Shown: in pieces, positions 49,512-58,857 of the stretch
How positions within the stretch are numbered: position 1 is the stretch's first letter
How the letters are laid out: every line of letters begins with the position of its first letter
Notes under the pieces: model-generated
Told to the model about the DNA's origin: nothing
Seen by the model: the letters and a program-made list of their open reading frames with translations, nothing else
Databases searched by the model: none
Translations under genes and position numbers: made by a program
Assembly (NCBI RefSeq): GCF_017355785.1
Contig: NZ_JAFEWE010000002.1
Span: 484,618 to 548,617 of the forward strand
Direction: 5' to 3'
DNA length: 64,000 nt
Source of the DNA: Desertivirga arenae
Lineage (GTDB): Bacteria > Bacteroidota > Bacteroidia > Sphingobacteriales > Sphingobacteriaceae

Positions 49512-52313
49512 TTATTTATTCAAATTGTCTAAAAACTGTTCCAATGCATAATCATCCGGAATTAACACCTCTCTCGCTTTGCTACCTTCGAAAGGCCCTA
49601 CAACTCCCGCAGCCTCCAGTTGATCGATCAGCCTGCCTGCCCGGTTATACCCTAACTTCAACTTGCGCTGAATTAAGGAAGTGGATCCCTGCTGATGCAT
49701 AACTATCAACCGGGCAGCGTCCTCAAACAGAGGATCGCGATCGCTTGGATCAAAATCCTTAACACTTCCACCCTCGCCGTTCTCGTCAATATACTCAGGT
49801 AACATCCAGGCAGATGAATATCCTCTTTGCCCTCCTATATACTCAGAAATACGCTCTACCTCAGGAGTATCAACAAAAGCACATTGAAGGCGTATAAGAT
49901 CATTACCGGTAGAAAAAAGCATATCTCCCCTACCTATCAGCTGGTCGGCACCACCACTATCAAGGATAGTTCTTGAGTCAATCTTAGAAAGAACCCGAAA
50001 GGCCAGCCTTGCAGGAAAGTTGGCCTTAATTGTGCCGGTGATGATATTTACAGATGGACGTTGAGTAGCAATAACAAGGTGGATCCCTACGGCACGTGCT
50101 AACTGTGCTAAACGCGCAATGGGAGTTTCTACCTCTTTACCTGCTGTCATCATCAAATCTGCAAACTCGTCAACTACCAGCACTATAAAAGGTAAGAACC
50201 TGTGACCCTCCTCAGGGTTTAATCGGCGGTTGACAAATTTGTTATTATACTCTTTTAAATTCCTTACCTGCCCGTTTTTCAACAGATCATAACGCTGATC
50301 CATTTCTATACACAGTGAATTAAGAGTATTTATTACTTTCTTAGTATCAGTAATGATAGCATCTTCTTCTCCCGGAAGTTTAGCCAGGAAATGCCTTTCA
50401 ATGTTCCTGAATAAAGTCAACTCTACTTTCTTCGGATCCACCAGCACAAACTTCAGTTCCGAAGGGTGCTTTTTGTAAAGAAGAGATACCAGGATCGAAT
50501 TAATACCTACTGATTTACCCTGACCAGTAGCCCCTGCTACAAGCAAGTGTGGCATTTTTGCAAGGTCGGCTACAAAAACTTCGTTGGATATTGTTTTGCC
50601 AAGAGCAAGCGGAAGGTCCATCCCAGCATTCTGAAATTTATCTGTAGCCAGAACAGAACGCATTGCTACCATCTCGGGATGTGAATTTGGAACCTCAATA
50701 CCAATAGTTCCTTTACCTGGCATTGGGGCAATGATACGGATGCCTAAGGCTGCAAGACTTAAAGCGATATCATCTTCAAGGTTCTTGATCTTAGAGATAC
50801 GGACACCTGGCGCAGGAACGATTTCATACAAAGTAACCGTAGGACCGATAGTTGCCTTAATCTTATCAATTTCAATATTGTAATGATTAAGTGTCTCTAC
50901 GATCTTATTTTTATTGGCTTCAAGTTCCTCCGCATTAACATTGATCTTGTTAGTTCCATAGTTTTCTAAAAGATCAAGATTAGGGTATTTATAAGAAGCA
51001 AGGTCCAGCTTGGGATCATACTGTCCAAACTGCTCAACTAAGGTTTTTGCTGTTACTTCCTCTGCTATGGGTTCAATTTCAAGCTCAAGTTCCTGATCAG
51101 GTACAATCGTTTCCAAAACTAATTCAGTTTCTTTCTCAGCAACTGGTGGTTCAATGGCTTTTTCGAAAGAAAGTTCTTGTTCGTAAGCTGGCGACTCTTC
51201 CTCTGGAATGTGATTTATCTCCAGATCTCTCACCTCATTTTTAGGAAGATTGAAAGCTACCGGCGGTACGGCAGCGCTCGCTCCAAGGGCAGATGCTGCA
51301 CCTGCTCCAATTACAGTTTCAAAAACCGGCGGTTTTGGAACAACGAATTCTGGCTCTTTCTCTGGCTCCAGGATCACAGGTGGTGCTATCCTTTCCTGCC
51401 GTAGCGGTTCTCTGTTAACTGGCCTTTGGAGGTCCTCAACCTGAGCTTCCTGGTGTATTATGCGATTGCCCTTAACCGCAAATTCCACTGGCTCGGTCCT
51501 GAAGTCGTCCTCGTTCTCAATGTCATGCTCATCATCACCATCTTCCAGCTCATTATCCTCATTAAAGGGAATTACGGTCTGACCAGATTTCTTCTCTCTC
51601 TTTGGAATCTTAAAGTCAATGTTATAAGCTATGATCAGGGCAGATAATCCAGCAAAAGCCAAAATACCAGCCGTTCCTGTATTTCCAATTTGAGCTTGTA
51701 ATAAGCGATTGGACCAGAAGCCAAACTCTCCCTCCAAAAAATGAGGATATTCTGAAAGAAACCCATGAAAGAAGGCCAGACTAAGTGAAGTGAATATTAG
51801 CAGGAAAAAAGAATAACCAAGCGTTTTAGATATAGAGGCTAGTTTAACTTTAAACAAAAGGCGGTATCCTATAATAAAAAATACACCGATAAATACGAAA
51901 GAAGCTACTCCGAACCATTCGTAAATAAATTGATGAGACAGCAAGGCCCCGAACTTCCCGAGCCAGTTTTCCACCTGCGGATTAATGACTCCGGCGCGCT
52001 GTAGCTCCTCTACGGGTTTAAAAAGATTATCCCAACCTCCATTGGCATCAATTACGAAACTTTGATCATCTTCCCAGGTAAATAAATACGAGGTAAATGC
52101 CACCAGAAAGTAAAGCGACAATATCAGGAAAAACAAGCCTGTTATTTTGTAGAGTCTGCCATAGTCAATATTTATTGATGGCAAGATGTCTCTCCTCTCC
52201 TTTTCTTTCTCTCTCTCTCTCTCTTTAACGATACGCTCCCGGAAGGACGGTTTCGCCGCTCCCTGCTCATCTCTAAAAGTATTTGACCTAAACTGATTTC
52301 CTTTAACCGGCAT
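49512..52313 (-). CDS. ftsK: FtsK/SpoIIIE DNA translocase
   Basis: The 933-residue protein has four to five N-terminal membrane helices (residues about 50-230) and a long acidic/Pro linker (about 230-420). The RecA-like motor has Walker A VAGATGQGKSVGIN near residue 597 and Walker B FIVLVVDEFADLMM. A C-terminal gamma winged helix follows (QQGSTSLIQRKLKLGYNRAG). It pumps chromosome dimers to dif sites at the division septum. An unusual Arg/Glu/Lys tract (residues 26-41, VKERERE) is encoded by a (CT)8 run. A TATATTTG box lies 24 bases before the ATG. Confidence 0.95.
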   Translation of the reverse strand: MPVKGNQFRSNTFRDEQGAAKPSFRERIVKEREREKEKERRDILPSINIDYGRLYKITGLFFLILSLYFLVAFTSYLFTWEDDQSFVIDANGGWDNLFKPVEELQRAGVINPQVENWLGKFGALLSHQFIYEWFGVASFVFIGVFFIIGYRLLFKVKLASISKTLGYSFFLLIFTSLSLAFFHGFLSEYPHFLEGEFGFWSNRLLQAQIGNTGTAGILAFAGLSALIIAYNIDFKIPKREKKSGQTVIPFNEDNELEDGDDEHDIENEDDFRTEPVEFAVKGNRIIHQEAQVEDLQRPVNREPLRQERIAPPVILEPEKEPEFVVPKPPVFETVIGAGAASALGASAAVPPVAFNLPKNEVRDLEINHIPEEESPAYEQELSFEKAIEPPVAEKETELVLETIVPDQELELEIEPIAEEVTAKTLVEQFGQYDPKLDLASYKYPNLDLLENYGTNKINVNAEELEANKNKIVETLNHYNIEIDKIKATIGPTVTLYEIVPAPGVRISKIKNLEDDIALSLAALGIRIIAPMPGKGTIGIEVPNSHPEMVAMRSVLATDKFQNAGMDLPLALGKTISNEVFVADLAKMPHLLVAGATGQGKSVGINSILVSLLYKKHPSELKFVLVDPKKVELTLFRNIERHFLAKLPGEEDAIITDTKKVINTLNSLCIEMDQRYDLLKNGQVRNLKEYNNKFVNRRLNPEEGHRFLPFIVLVVDEFADLMMTAGKEVETPIARLAQLARAVGIHLVIATQRPSVNIITGTIKANFPARLAFRVLSKIDSRTILDSGGADQLIGRGDMLFSTGNDLIRLQCAFVDTPEVERISEYIGGQRGYSSAWMLPEYIDENGEGGSVKDFDPSDRDPLFEDAARLIVMHQQGSTSLIQRKLKLGYNRAGRLIDQLEAAGVVGPFEGSKAREVLIPDDYALEQFLDNLNK
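52209..52224. repeat. (CT)8 dinucleotide run in the ftsK coding region
   Basis: Eight CT units on the plus strand encode Arg-Glu repeats on the minus strand. Runs of this kind can slip during replication; a change of one unit would shift the frame early in FtsK. Confidence 0.85.
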
Positions 52314-52337
52314 GAATTATCGACGGGTTTGAACAGA

Positions 52338-52345
52338 CAAATATA
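52338..52345 (-). promoter_or_regulatory. Minus-7 box of ftsK
   Basis: TATATTTG on the minus strand is an exact TAnnTTTG box ending 24 bases before the ftsK ATG at 52313. Confidence 0.5.
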
Positions 52346-52437
52346 AGGCTATTATATTGCGTACCTGAAATTAGATTTTTATTAAAGCTACAAATTTACT
52401 TGTAAAACCTTTTTCCTTTTTACTATTATTGCTCTAG

Positions 52438-53091
52438 ATGAGTTATATAGAGCTAATTGAAGAGTATATTCAGGCTGGGAACACTGCGGCATTAAATGAT
52501 CTGCTCAGCACCTATCCAAATTTGTCAACCGCTAAAACTAGTTTTAACGCTTCGCCTTTAATGCTTTCCTGCTATTATAAAAAACCAAAGGTGACAGCTC
52601 TTCTATTGAACTATATTAAAGATCTAACCATTTTCGAAGCTTCGGCCGTTGGAAAATTTGATAGTGTAGCAAATATCATTTATCACCGTCCGGATCTTAT
52701 GAATACATTTTCGGATGATGGGTATACGCCTTTAGGATTAGCATGTTATTTTGAGAAGGAAGACGTTGCCCGGTATTTGCTGTTGAAAGGCGCCGACCCA
52801 AACATACCTTCCCGCAATGGATATAATGTCTACCCTATTAACTCAGCAGTGGCAGCAAATAATGGAGATATTACTAAGATATTACTGGAGGCAGGGGCGG
52901 AAGTTAATGTGGCACAATCATCTGGAGTAACTCCTCTTCATTCTGCTGCACATCATGGAAATATCGAGATCCTCGTCCTTTTGCTTGAAGCAGGAGCAGA
53001 TGTTACAGCAAAAACCGGTAGAGGAAAAACAGCTTCAGAAGTTGCAGCGGCAAGTGGGCATGTTGCAATCTCAAGGATACTGAGCGTCTAA
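52438..53091 (+). CDS. Ankyrin-repeat protein
   Basis: The 217-residue protein consists of about five to six ankyrin repeats with TPLxxA-type turns (GYTPLGLACYFEKEDVARYL, YPINSAVAANNGDITKILLE, GVTPLHSAAHHGNIEILVLL) and has no signal peptide. It probably binds another protein in the cytoplasm. TATTATTG, one base off the TAnnTTTG box, lies 6 bases before the ATG, with TTG 21 bases before it. Its end overlaps the convergent PspC-like gene by 4 bases. Confidence 0.88.
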   Translation: MSYIELIEEYIQAGNTAALNDLLSTYPNLSTAKTSFNASPLMLSCYYKKPKVTALLLNYIKDLTIFEASAVGKFDSVANIIYHRPDLMNTFSDDGYTPLGLACYFEKEDVARYLLLKGADPNIPSRNGYNVYPINSAVAANNGDITKILLEAGAEVNVAQSSGVTPLHSAAHHGNIEILVLLLEAGADVTAKTGRGKTASEVAAASGHVAISRILSV

Positions 53092-53309
53092 AAATCCCAG
53101 ATCCTGGTACGAATTCGCTTCATGTACGTTTTGATACCAAGAACGAAAGCTGCTAAAAAATAAAATATTAAAGGGAATCCTACCGCAAGAAACGACGAGT
53201 AGATGAAAAAAAGCCTGATTTTAGAAATAGACATATTGAAACGTTGTCCCAAATAAGTGGAAACGCCAAAGGATCGTCTTTCAAAATATTCCAGAATACG
53301 CTGTATCAT
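53088..53309 (-). CDS. PspC-domain small membrane protein
   Basis: The 73-residue protein has the PspC pattern: a short N-terminal helix (RRSFGVSTYLGQRFNMSISK), a charged turn, then one to two membrane helices (IRLFFIYSSFLAVGFPLIFYFLAAF) and a basic tail. PspC proteins sense inner-membrane stress. It lies 1 base after the DUF2851 gene, so the two are probably cotranscribed. The length is at the short end for the family. Confidence 0.75.
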   Translation of the reverse strand: MIQRILEYFERRSFGVSTYLGQRFNMSISKIRLFFIYSSFLAVGFPLIFYFLAAFVLGIKTYMKRIRTRIWDF

Positions 53310-53310
53310 A

Positions 53311-54591
53311 TCAGGTTACCTTTAAGATTTTTGCTCCAACCGCACAATTTAAGCATTTTTTTTGATCGCAATAGTTTTTCTTCAACTGCAACAATCCTTG
53401 TGACCTAAGCGCATTTATAGGTAGCACACCTATTTGCTTAAACCGTGCAACAATATGATTTGTTTCGGCGGGAATACTTTCTAAAAAACTTATTGCTCTG
53501 TCTGCTATTTTCGAATTACCCATATTTCGTCCATAAGCAAACAGGGTGATAACGACAGTATTCAGTATTATATTGTAAATCGCTTCATCCCCGAGATTAA
53601 AAGCTACCTTCTCTACCTTTTTGCCGAATCTGTAATGGGTTTTCCAATACTCATTAACAGGAAGATCTTTGAAGAGTTTAATAGCCTCCTTTACCTCGCT
53701 CAACTCTAAAATTTTCGAAAAAAGATGACTGGACTTTACAATAAGAGCTGCAAATTGTGCCAGCCTTAGAGTGGGGAAATTTTGTGGGCGAAGCCTAAGA
53801 AATTTCCATAGATGCTGATCGATGGCCTTCAACCTAAACTTCTTCTGAAGGAACAGGTATTCAAGTTTTAAGGTTTTAGAATACGTGTCTTCTGCCATTT
53901 CAAGAAAACCGGATTGCCCGAAAACAAGAGCTTCAATTTGAAAAGGACTACTCTTATGTTTTGATAAAATTTGCTGAGGAAGCGATTTGGCAAGGAGTTC
54001 GAATGGAAGTGAATTCGTTTTAAAACCGAAGTTCCGGGCCAGGAGTATATAAAAAGTATCGTCCCAATTCCCTCTATGCTCTTTCAATAAGGAAAACACA
54101 GCTGTAGTTTTTTCTTCAAGGCGTTCTACCGATAGGCGTAATAGCCAGTTCTCAACCTGAAATTCGTCTACATTAAATAGTAATTGTTCGCATGGGATCC
54201 ATGACAAATTTTCCATAAGATCTTTATATCTAAGCTGAAGCCCCGGCGCAATCAGGTCCTTTAACTCTAAGGTAAGGATGCGACTACCATCGTTGCGAAA
54301 AACGGGCTTATCATCCTCATACACCACATGTAAAATCACGTTATTATAGGCCTTATCTTCTCCGTGACTATGTCTGTGCCAATCTGAAGAACGAAGATGT
54401 ATTTCTACGTTGCCAACCCAGGTCGTGTTTCCGGTACGGATCTTCGCATTTTCGAAATCGGCCCCCGAGTCCTTATTGTGCAAACCTGTTGCCAGGATTG
54501 CAATTTTCTGCCCTGTTGTTAATTGTAGATCTTGTTGAGGAAACAGCCTGTATTTCCAAAGAAAATGGAGAAAGTCTTCCTTAAAGGTCAT
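53311..54591 (-). CDS. DUF2851 family protein
   Basis: The 426-residue protein matches DUF2851, a family mostly restricted to Bacteroidota. It starts MTFKEDFLHFLWKYRLF and has GQKIAILATGLHNKDSGADF, TWVGNVEIHLRSSDWHRHSH and NNVILHVVYEDD. The C-terminus has a Cys cluster (CDQKKCLNCAVG). The N-terminal block looks like a restriction-endonuclease-type core (D-G-ADFENAKI and EIHLRSSDW), so nuclease activity is conceivable but unproven. Confidence 0.85.
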   Translation of the reverse strand: MTFKEDFLHFLWKYRLFPQQDLQLTTGQKIAILATGLHNKDSGADFENAKIRTGNTTWVGNVEIHLRSSDWHRHSHGEDKAYNNVILHVVYEDDKPVFRNDGSRILTLELKDLIAPGLQLRYKDLMENLSWIPCEQLLFNVDEFQVENWLLRLSVERLEEKTTAVFSLLKEHRGNWDDTFYILLARNFGFKTNSLPFELLAKSLPQQILSKHKSSPFQIEALVFGQSGFLEMAEDTYSKTLKLEYLFLQKKFRLKAIDQHLWKFLRLRPQNFPTLRLAQFAALIVKSSHLFSKILELSEVKEAIKLFKDLPVNEYWKTHYRFGKKVEKVAFNLGDEAIYNIILNTVVITLFAYGRNMGNSKIADRAISFLESIPAETNHIVARFKQIGVLPINALRSQGLLQLKKNYCDQKKCLNCAVGAKILKVT

Positions 54592-54873
54592 GAGTAGTTT
54601 AGGATTGATTCTCAGTAAAGTTATCGGAAAATTTTTTAATTTGAGGACTGAAGAAATGGAAAAATAAATGGTATTTTAAACTACCATTCAAAGGTAAATA
54701 GGCCCTGATTTCCTGGATATCAAATCAGGCTTAATATATACGAGTTTATACCAGGCCTGTATTTGGTTTATTAAACATAGACTTGGTATAGACTCTGTAT
54801 TCTTTTCTTCCAACAAAAGGTACAGAATAGTAATCTGCTGATGGAAGACGATATTACTTACAATGTTTAAGGA
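54592..54873. other. Intergenic region with nested inverted repeats
   Basis: This 282-base stretch has no gene. AATGGTA (54667-54673) pairs with TACCATT (54682-54688). TATACCA (54747-54753) pairs with TGGTATA (54784-54790) and encloses the palindrome GTTTATTAAAC. The pattern could form a branched RNA or cruciform. It probably also contains the terminator of pyrF and the promoter of the DUF2851 gene. Confidence 0.35.
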
Positions 54874-55701
54874 TTAAAAAATGCGTTTTAATGCTTCGGC
54901 CATTTCCTGTTGCACCTTTAGCGCTTCTGCCCTTGCAGCTTCCGCAAAATCTTCTCCTGTTGATGCATAAATAATAGCGCGGGAGGAGTTAACAAGCAGA
55001 CCGCAATCTCTATTCATTCCGTATTGGCAAACTTCCTGCAAGCTTCCTCCCTGCGCACCTACTCCCGGAACAAGCAAAAAATTGTCAGGAGCGTGCTTCC
55101 TGATTTCAAGGAACTTTTCTCCGCGGGTTGCACCTACCACATACATTAATTTATCAGCATCTGCCCAAGTAGAAGATGTTTTTATTACCTTTTCAAAAAG
55201 CTGCTCATTATCTGTATCCATGAGATTCTGAAAATTTGCACTGCCGCTATTTGATGTAAGCGCTAACAGGATAACCCATTTATCATCAAAATTAAGGAAT
55301 GGCATTACCGAATCAGAGCCCATGTAAGGTGCCACGGTTATCGAATCAAAGCTCATACCCGAGGCTTTTTCATTGAAGAAGGCTTGCGCATACATTTCAG
55401 AAGTATTTCCGATATCACCGCGCTTTGCATCAGCTATACTGAAAGTGTCCTTTGGAAGATATTCCCAGGTTTTAATCAGGCTCTCCCAACCTTTAATTCC
55501 ACGGCTTTCATAAAAAGCAGTGTTGATTTTATAAGAAACGCAAAGATCTTTCGTTACATCTATGAGCCGTCGGTTAAATTCATATATCGGGTCTTCAAAA
55601 TCAAGTAAGTGTTTTGGGATCTTGTTAATATCAGTATCTAATCCCACACATAAGAAGGATTGTTTTTTCCTGATTTGATCAATAAGCTCTTGTCGTTTCA
55701 T
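54874..55701 (-). CDS. pyrF: Orotidine 5'-phosphate decarboxylase (type 2)
   Basis: The 275-residue protein has the longer type 2 layout: [20 protein letters not shown], the catalytic cluster [19 protein letters not shown] (Asp and Lys of DAKRGD), [15 protein letters not shown] and [16 protein letters not shown]. It makes UMP, the last step of pyrimidine synthesis. It is a single gene with a 227-base gap to the divergent rho gene. Confidence 0.95.
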   Translation of the reverse strand: MKRQELIDQIRKKQSFLCVGLDTDINKIPKHLLDFEDPIYEFNRRLIDVTKDLCVSYKINTAFYESRGIKGWESLIKTWEYLPKDTFSIADAKRGDIGNTSEMYAQAFFNEKASGMSFDSITVAPYMGSDSVMPFLNFDDKWVILLALTSNSGSANFQNLMDTDNEQLFEKVIKTSSTWADADKLMYVVGATRGEKFLEIRKHAPDNFLLVPGVGAQGGSLQEVCQYGMNRDCGLLVNSSRAIIYASTGEDFAEAARAEALKVQQEMAEALKRIF

Positions 55702-55928
55702 AATTTCAGATCAAAGTAAATGAAAAACCTTTACGCAGATAAAAACTTTTTTTAAATTTTGTTATTATCAAATTAATACAGTAGAATTGTAGCGTTATCT
55801 CAATTTTATCTTCCAATCCGGAAGGGAAAAATCACTGGAAATTTCGTCTAATCATTTTGCGAATTCTTTTCCCTTGGGATGCTGATAAATTCTTACTGAT
55901 AAAAAATCCAAAATAATATTTCAAATAA

Positions 55929-57587
55929 ATGGGAGAAATTATTGAATTGAACGATAAGCTTGTTTCTGAGCTTCGTGAGATTGCAAAAACCTATGGTATT
56001 GCGGAGGCCGACTCATTACGCAAACAAGAACTAATTACCAAAATTAAAGAACAACGCGAGCTTATTGCAGCTGCACGTGACGATTCTCCTGAAAGTTCAC
56101 CTGCTGAAACAGCAGCTCCGGCAGAGGAAGAAGCTAAGCCTAAGAAACGTGCTCGTTCAGTAAAACCGAAGGTAGACGCTGTTGAATCAGCGCCTGGTGA
56201 AAGCCCAAAAGAAAACACCTTATTTGATGCTCCTGCAGAAGAGGCTCCAGCCGCACCTGCAGTTGTTGAAGAACCAGCGGCTGAAGAAGTTAAACAAGAA
56301 GCGCCTCCGGTTAGGGAACGCGTTCGGATTGAAAGAAGAATAGTAACTCCTGCCGGTAACGGAAGCGTAAATAATGGCTATTCACGTTCTCAGGAAAGAG
56401 ATAATCGTGCTTCTGAATACAATTCTTCTGCTCAGTCTTCCGCTGCTCAACCTCCTGCAACAAATCTTGATTTCGATAATGTAATCGTTAATGAAGGAGT
56501 TCTGGAGATCATGCCTGACGGCTATGGTTTCCTTAGATCATCTGATTACAATTACCTTACATCTCCTGACGACATATATGTTTCCCAGTCTCAGATTAAA
56601 TTATTTGGTCTTAAGACAGGAGACACTGTACGTGGAAGTATCCGTCCTCCTAAAGAAGGTGAAAAGTATTTCCCTCTTGTAAGAGTTGAAGCGATTAATG
56701 GACGTGTACCTGCTGAAGTTAGAGACCGCGTACCTTTTGATTACTTAACTCCGCTGTTCCCGACTGAACGACTTAACTTGTTTGCTGAAACAGGCACTCA
56801 GTCAACCAGGATCATGGACTTATTTACACCGATAGGTAAAGGCCAACGTGGATTGATCGTAGCTCAACCTAAGACAGGTAAAACAATGTTATTGAAGGAT
56901 GTTGCTAACGCAATTGCGAAGAATCATCCGGAAGTGTACCTGATTATATTGCTTATTGACGAAAGGCCTGAAGAGGTTACCGATATGGCGAGAAGCGTAC
57001 GGGCTGAAGTTGTTTCATCTACATTTGATGAGCCTGCAGAGCGTCACGTAAAAATTGCAAATATCGTTTTGGAAAAAGCAAAACGGATGGTAGAATGTGG
57101 TCATGACGTAGTTATCCTTCTTGACTCAATCACACGCCTGGCACGTGCATACAATACAGTTGCTCCTGCTTCCGGTAAGATCCTTTCAGGTGGTGTTGAT
57201 GCAAACGCATTACACAAACCAAAACGTTTCTTCGGTGCGGCAAGAAATATAGAAGACGGTGGCTCTTTAACAATTCTAGCAACAGCTCTTATTGATACTG
57301 GATCTAAAATGGACGAGGTTATCTTTGAAGAGTTTAAAGGAACTGGTAACATGGAGCTTCAGTTGGATAGAAAATTATCTAACAAACGAATCTTCCCTGC
57401 TATTGACCTTACTGCATCCAGCACCCGTCGTGATGATCTTCTTCACGATAGAGAAACACTTCAAAGAATCTGGATCCTTAGAAATCACCTTGCCGACATG
57501 AATTCTCAGGAAGCAATGGAGTTCTTATTGGGACAAATGAGAGGTACTAAGAGCAATGAAGAGTTCTTAGTTTCAATGAACAGTTAA
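55929..57587 (+). CDS. rho: Transcription termination factor Rho with long inserted linker
   Basis: The 552-residue protein has a Rho N-terminal helix bundle (residues 1-45) and a linker of about 135 residues rich in Ala, Glu, Pro and Lys. The RNA-binding cold-shock domain ([20 protein letters not shown]) lies at about 190-260. The ATPase has Walker [12 protein letters not shown] near residue 315, [18 protein letters not shown] and the R-loop [16 protein letters not shown]. coli Rho has 419 residues; the extra linker is usual in Bacteroidota and may bind RNA or drive condensate formation. It ends transcription by RNA-guided helicase action. Confidence 0.96.
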   Translation: MGEIIELNDKLVSELREIAKTYGIAEADSLRKQELITKIKEQRELIAAARDDSPESSPAETAAPAEEEAKPKKRARSVKPKVDAVESAPGESPKENTLFDAPAEEAPAAPAVVEEPAAEEVKQEAPPVRERVRIERRIVTPAGNGSVNNGYSRSQERDNRASEYNSSAQSSAAQPPATNLDFDNVIVNEGVLEIMPDGYGFLRSSDYNYLTSPDDIYVSQSQIKLFGLKTGDTVRGSIRPPKEGEKYFPLVRVEAINGRVPAEVRDRVPFDYLTPLFPTERLNLFAETGTQSTRIMDLFTPIGKGQRGLIVAQPKTGKTMLLKDVANAIAKNHPEVYLIILLIDERPEEVTDMARSVRAEVVSSTFDEPAERHVKIANIVLEKAKRMVECGHDVVILLDSITRLARAYNTVAPASGKILSGGVDANALHKPKRFFGAARNIEDGGSLTILATALIDTGSKMDEVIFEEFKGTGNMELQLDRKLSNKRIFPAIDLTASSTRRDDLLHDRETLQRIWILRNHLADMNSQEAMEFLLGQMRGTKSNEEFLVSMNS

Positions 57588-57605
57588 TAAGCTAAATACA
57601 AAAGT

Positions 57606-57645
57606 AATATAAGGGTACAGTCGTAAAAACTTGTACCCTTATATT
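57606..57645 (+). terminator. 14-bp hairpin between rho and pssA overlapping a promoter box
   Basis: Arms AATATAAGGGTACA (57606-57619) and TGTACCCTTATATT (57632-57645) match perfectly. Only TTTGC follows, so it is a poor intrinsic terminator. The right arm shares bases with TATATTTG (57640-57647), an exact minus-7 box pointing to pssA. It may protect the end of the rho mRNA and at the same time control the pssA promoter. Confidence 0.6.
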
Positions 57646-57647
57646 TG
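57640..57647 (+). promoter_or_regulatory. Minus-7 box of pssA
   Basis: TATATTTG is an exact TAnnTTTG box; the start point near 57652 leaves about 19 bases before the ATG at 57671. This argues against the earlier ATG at 57650. Confidence 0.5.
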
Positions 57648-57670
57648 CTATGTACATTTATGCTAGAAAC

Positions 57671-58393
57671 ATGAAAAAACATATACCTAATGCCATTACC
57701 TGCTTAAACCTGCTAAGTGGCTGCTTAGGGATAGTTTTCGCCTTTAACTCTTCATTAATTGTTAAAGGATATGAAAACTTAAGTTACGCAGCTTATGCCA
57801 TCCTAGCTGCAGCAATCTTTGACTTTCTTGATGGTGCAGTGGCCCGTCTTCTTAAGGCCTACTCCGATATTGGCAAAGAACTGGATTCTCTGGCAGATAT
57901 GGTTAGTTTTGGAGTTTTACCCTCTGTTATCGTTTACCAATTATTTTTAAAGGGAGAACAGATTGAAGGAGTAAGCAATTACATAAGTTATTCTGCTTTT
58001 CTCATTGCAATATTTTCAGCTTTGCGACTTGCAAAATTCAATGTTGATGTTAGACAGAGCGAAAACTTCATTGGTCTGCCAACACCCGCTAATGCAATGC
58101 TGATTGGTTCGCTGCCATTGATTATTGCACATTCAAGTCCGTTTTGGAAAGCTTATATTTTAAATCCTTTTTTTCTTTTTATTTTCAGTCTTGGTATGAG
58201 TCTGTCCCTGGTGATGGAACTTCCGCTTATATCCCTGAAATTTAAAAATTTGGATTTTAAGGAGAACATGCTGCGCTATATTCTGATCCTCTCATCGATC
58301 TTCGCGATCCTTGTATTCAAATTTGCAGCAGTACCTATAATTATTTTCCTCTATATCATTCTCTCAATAATACAATTCAGAGTGATCAGGTAG
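57671..58393 (+). CDS. pssA: CDP-diacylglycerol-serine O-phosphatidyltransferase
   Basis: The 240-residue membrane protein has the CDP-alcohol phosphotransferase motif in FDFLDGAVARLLKAYSDIGK followed by ELDSLADMVSF (D-G-x2-A-R, G-x3-D-x3-D) and about seven helices. It makes phosphatidylserine, the precursor of phosphatidylethanolamine. I start it at MKKHIPNAITCLNLLSG (57671); an ATG at 57650 would lie inside the presumed transcription start region. Confidence 0.93.
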   Translation: MKKHIPNAITCLNLLSGCLGIVFAFNSSLIVKGYENLSYAAYAILAAAIFDFLDGAVARLLKAYSDIGKELDSLADMVSFGVLPSVIVYQLFLKGEQIEGVSNYISYSAFLIAIFSALRLAKFNVDVRQSENFIGLPTPANAMLIGSLPLIIAHSSPFWKAYILNPFFLFIFSLGMSLSLVMELPLISLKFKNLDFKENMLRYILILSSIFAILVFKFAAVPIIIFLYIILSIIQFRVIR

Positions 58394-58459
58394 AAGTATT
58401 AGAAAGGAAAGAGAATCCTTTCTAATTGTATTGCGATAAAGTTCTGTAGAAATTATAAA

Positions 58460-58495
58460 GGAATTAAAGGCGATTACAGTTTCGCCTCTAATTCC
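58460..58495 (-). terminator. Hairpin at the end of the Hpt gene, with the stop codon in its loop
   Basis: On the minus strand the arms GGAATTAGAGGCGA and TCGCCTTTAATTCC (58482-58495 and 58460-58473) pair over 14 bases with one G-U. The loop AACTGTAA contains the Hpt stop codon. TTTATAATTT follows, a moderate T-run. It probably ends the folK-Hpt unit. Confidence 0.7.
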
Positions 58496-58851
58496 TTCTT
58501 GATCTTATTAAGATTGTCGTAAAGATCCTCACATCTTGCATTGATGTTGGCAAACATTCCTGGAATTTCAGAAACATTGTCGTCTGAACGTGCCTTACGC
58601 TCAATATCAGCCATTATGTCTTTTGCTTCTTCAATACCCATAAAAGCAAGTGTCGGCTTAATTTTGTGTGCTACATCTCCTACAGATTTCCAATCCTGAT
58701 TGGCAATAGCTTCAGATAGTTGATCAAAGTAAAGCGGGGTTTGCTCAATAAAAATATCGATCATTTCTATCATGAACTCTTCGCTTCCTCCGGCGATATC
58801 GCTCAGATAGGTCATGTCAATTTCAAAACCCTTATTGTTTCCTTCAGCCAT
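58474..58851 (-). CDS. Hpt-domain phosphotransfer protein
   Basis: The 125-residue protein has the Hpt helix bundle with the phospho-acceptor His in WKSVGDVAHKIKPTLAFMG and the IEEAKDIMADIERKA helix. It relays phosphate between a hybrid kinase and a response regulator; neither is encoded nearby. It lies 6 bases after folK, probably in one transcript. The 3' end forms a terminator arm. Confidence 0.88.
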   Translation of the reverse strand: MAEGNNKGFEIDMTYLSDIAGGSEEFMIEMIDIFIEQTPLYFDQLSEAIANQDWKSVGDVAHKIKPTLAFMGIEEAKDIMADIERKARSDDNVSEIPGMFANINARCEDLYDNLNKIKKELEAKL

Positions 58852-58857
58852 TATTAT

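Noticed and set aside
55702-55928. A Rho autoregulation leader in the pyrF-rho gap
   Set aside because: The 227 bases are AT-rich without clear hairpins, rut-like C-rich stretches or a TAnnTTTG box, so nothing supports a specific element.
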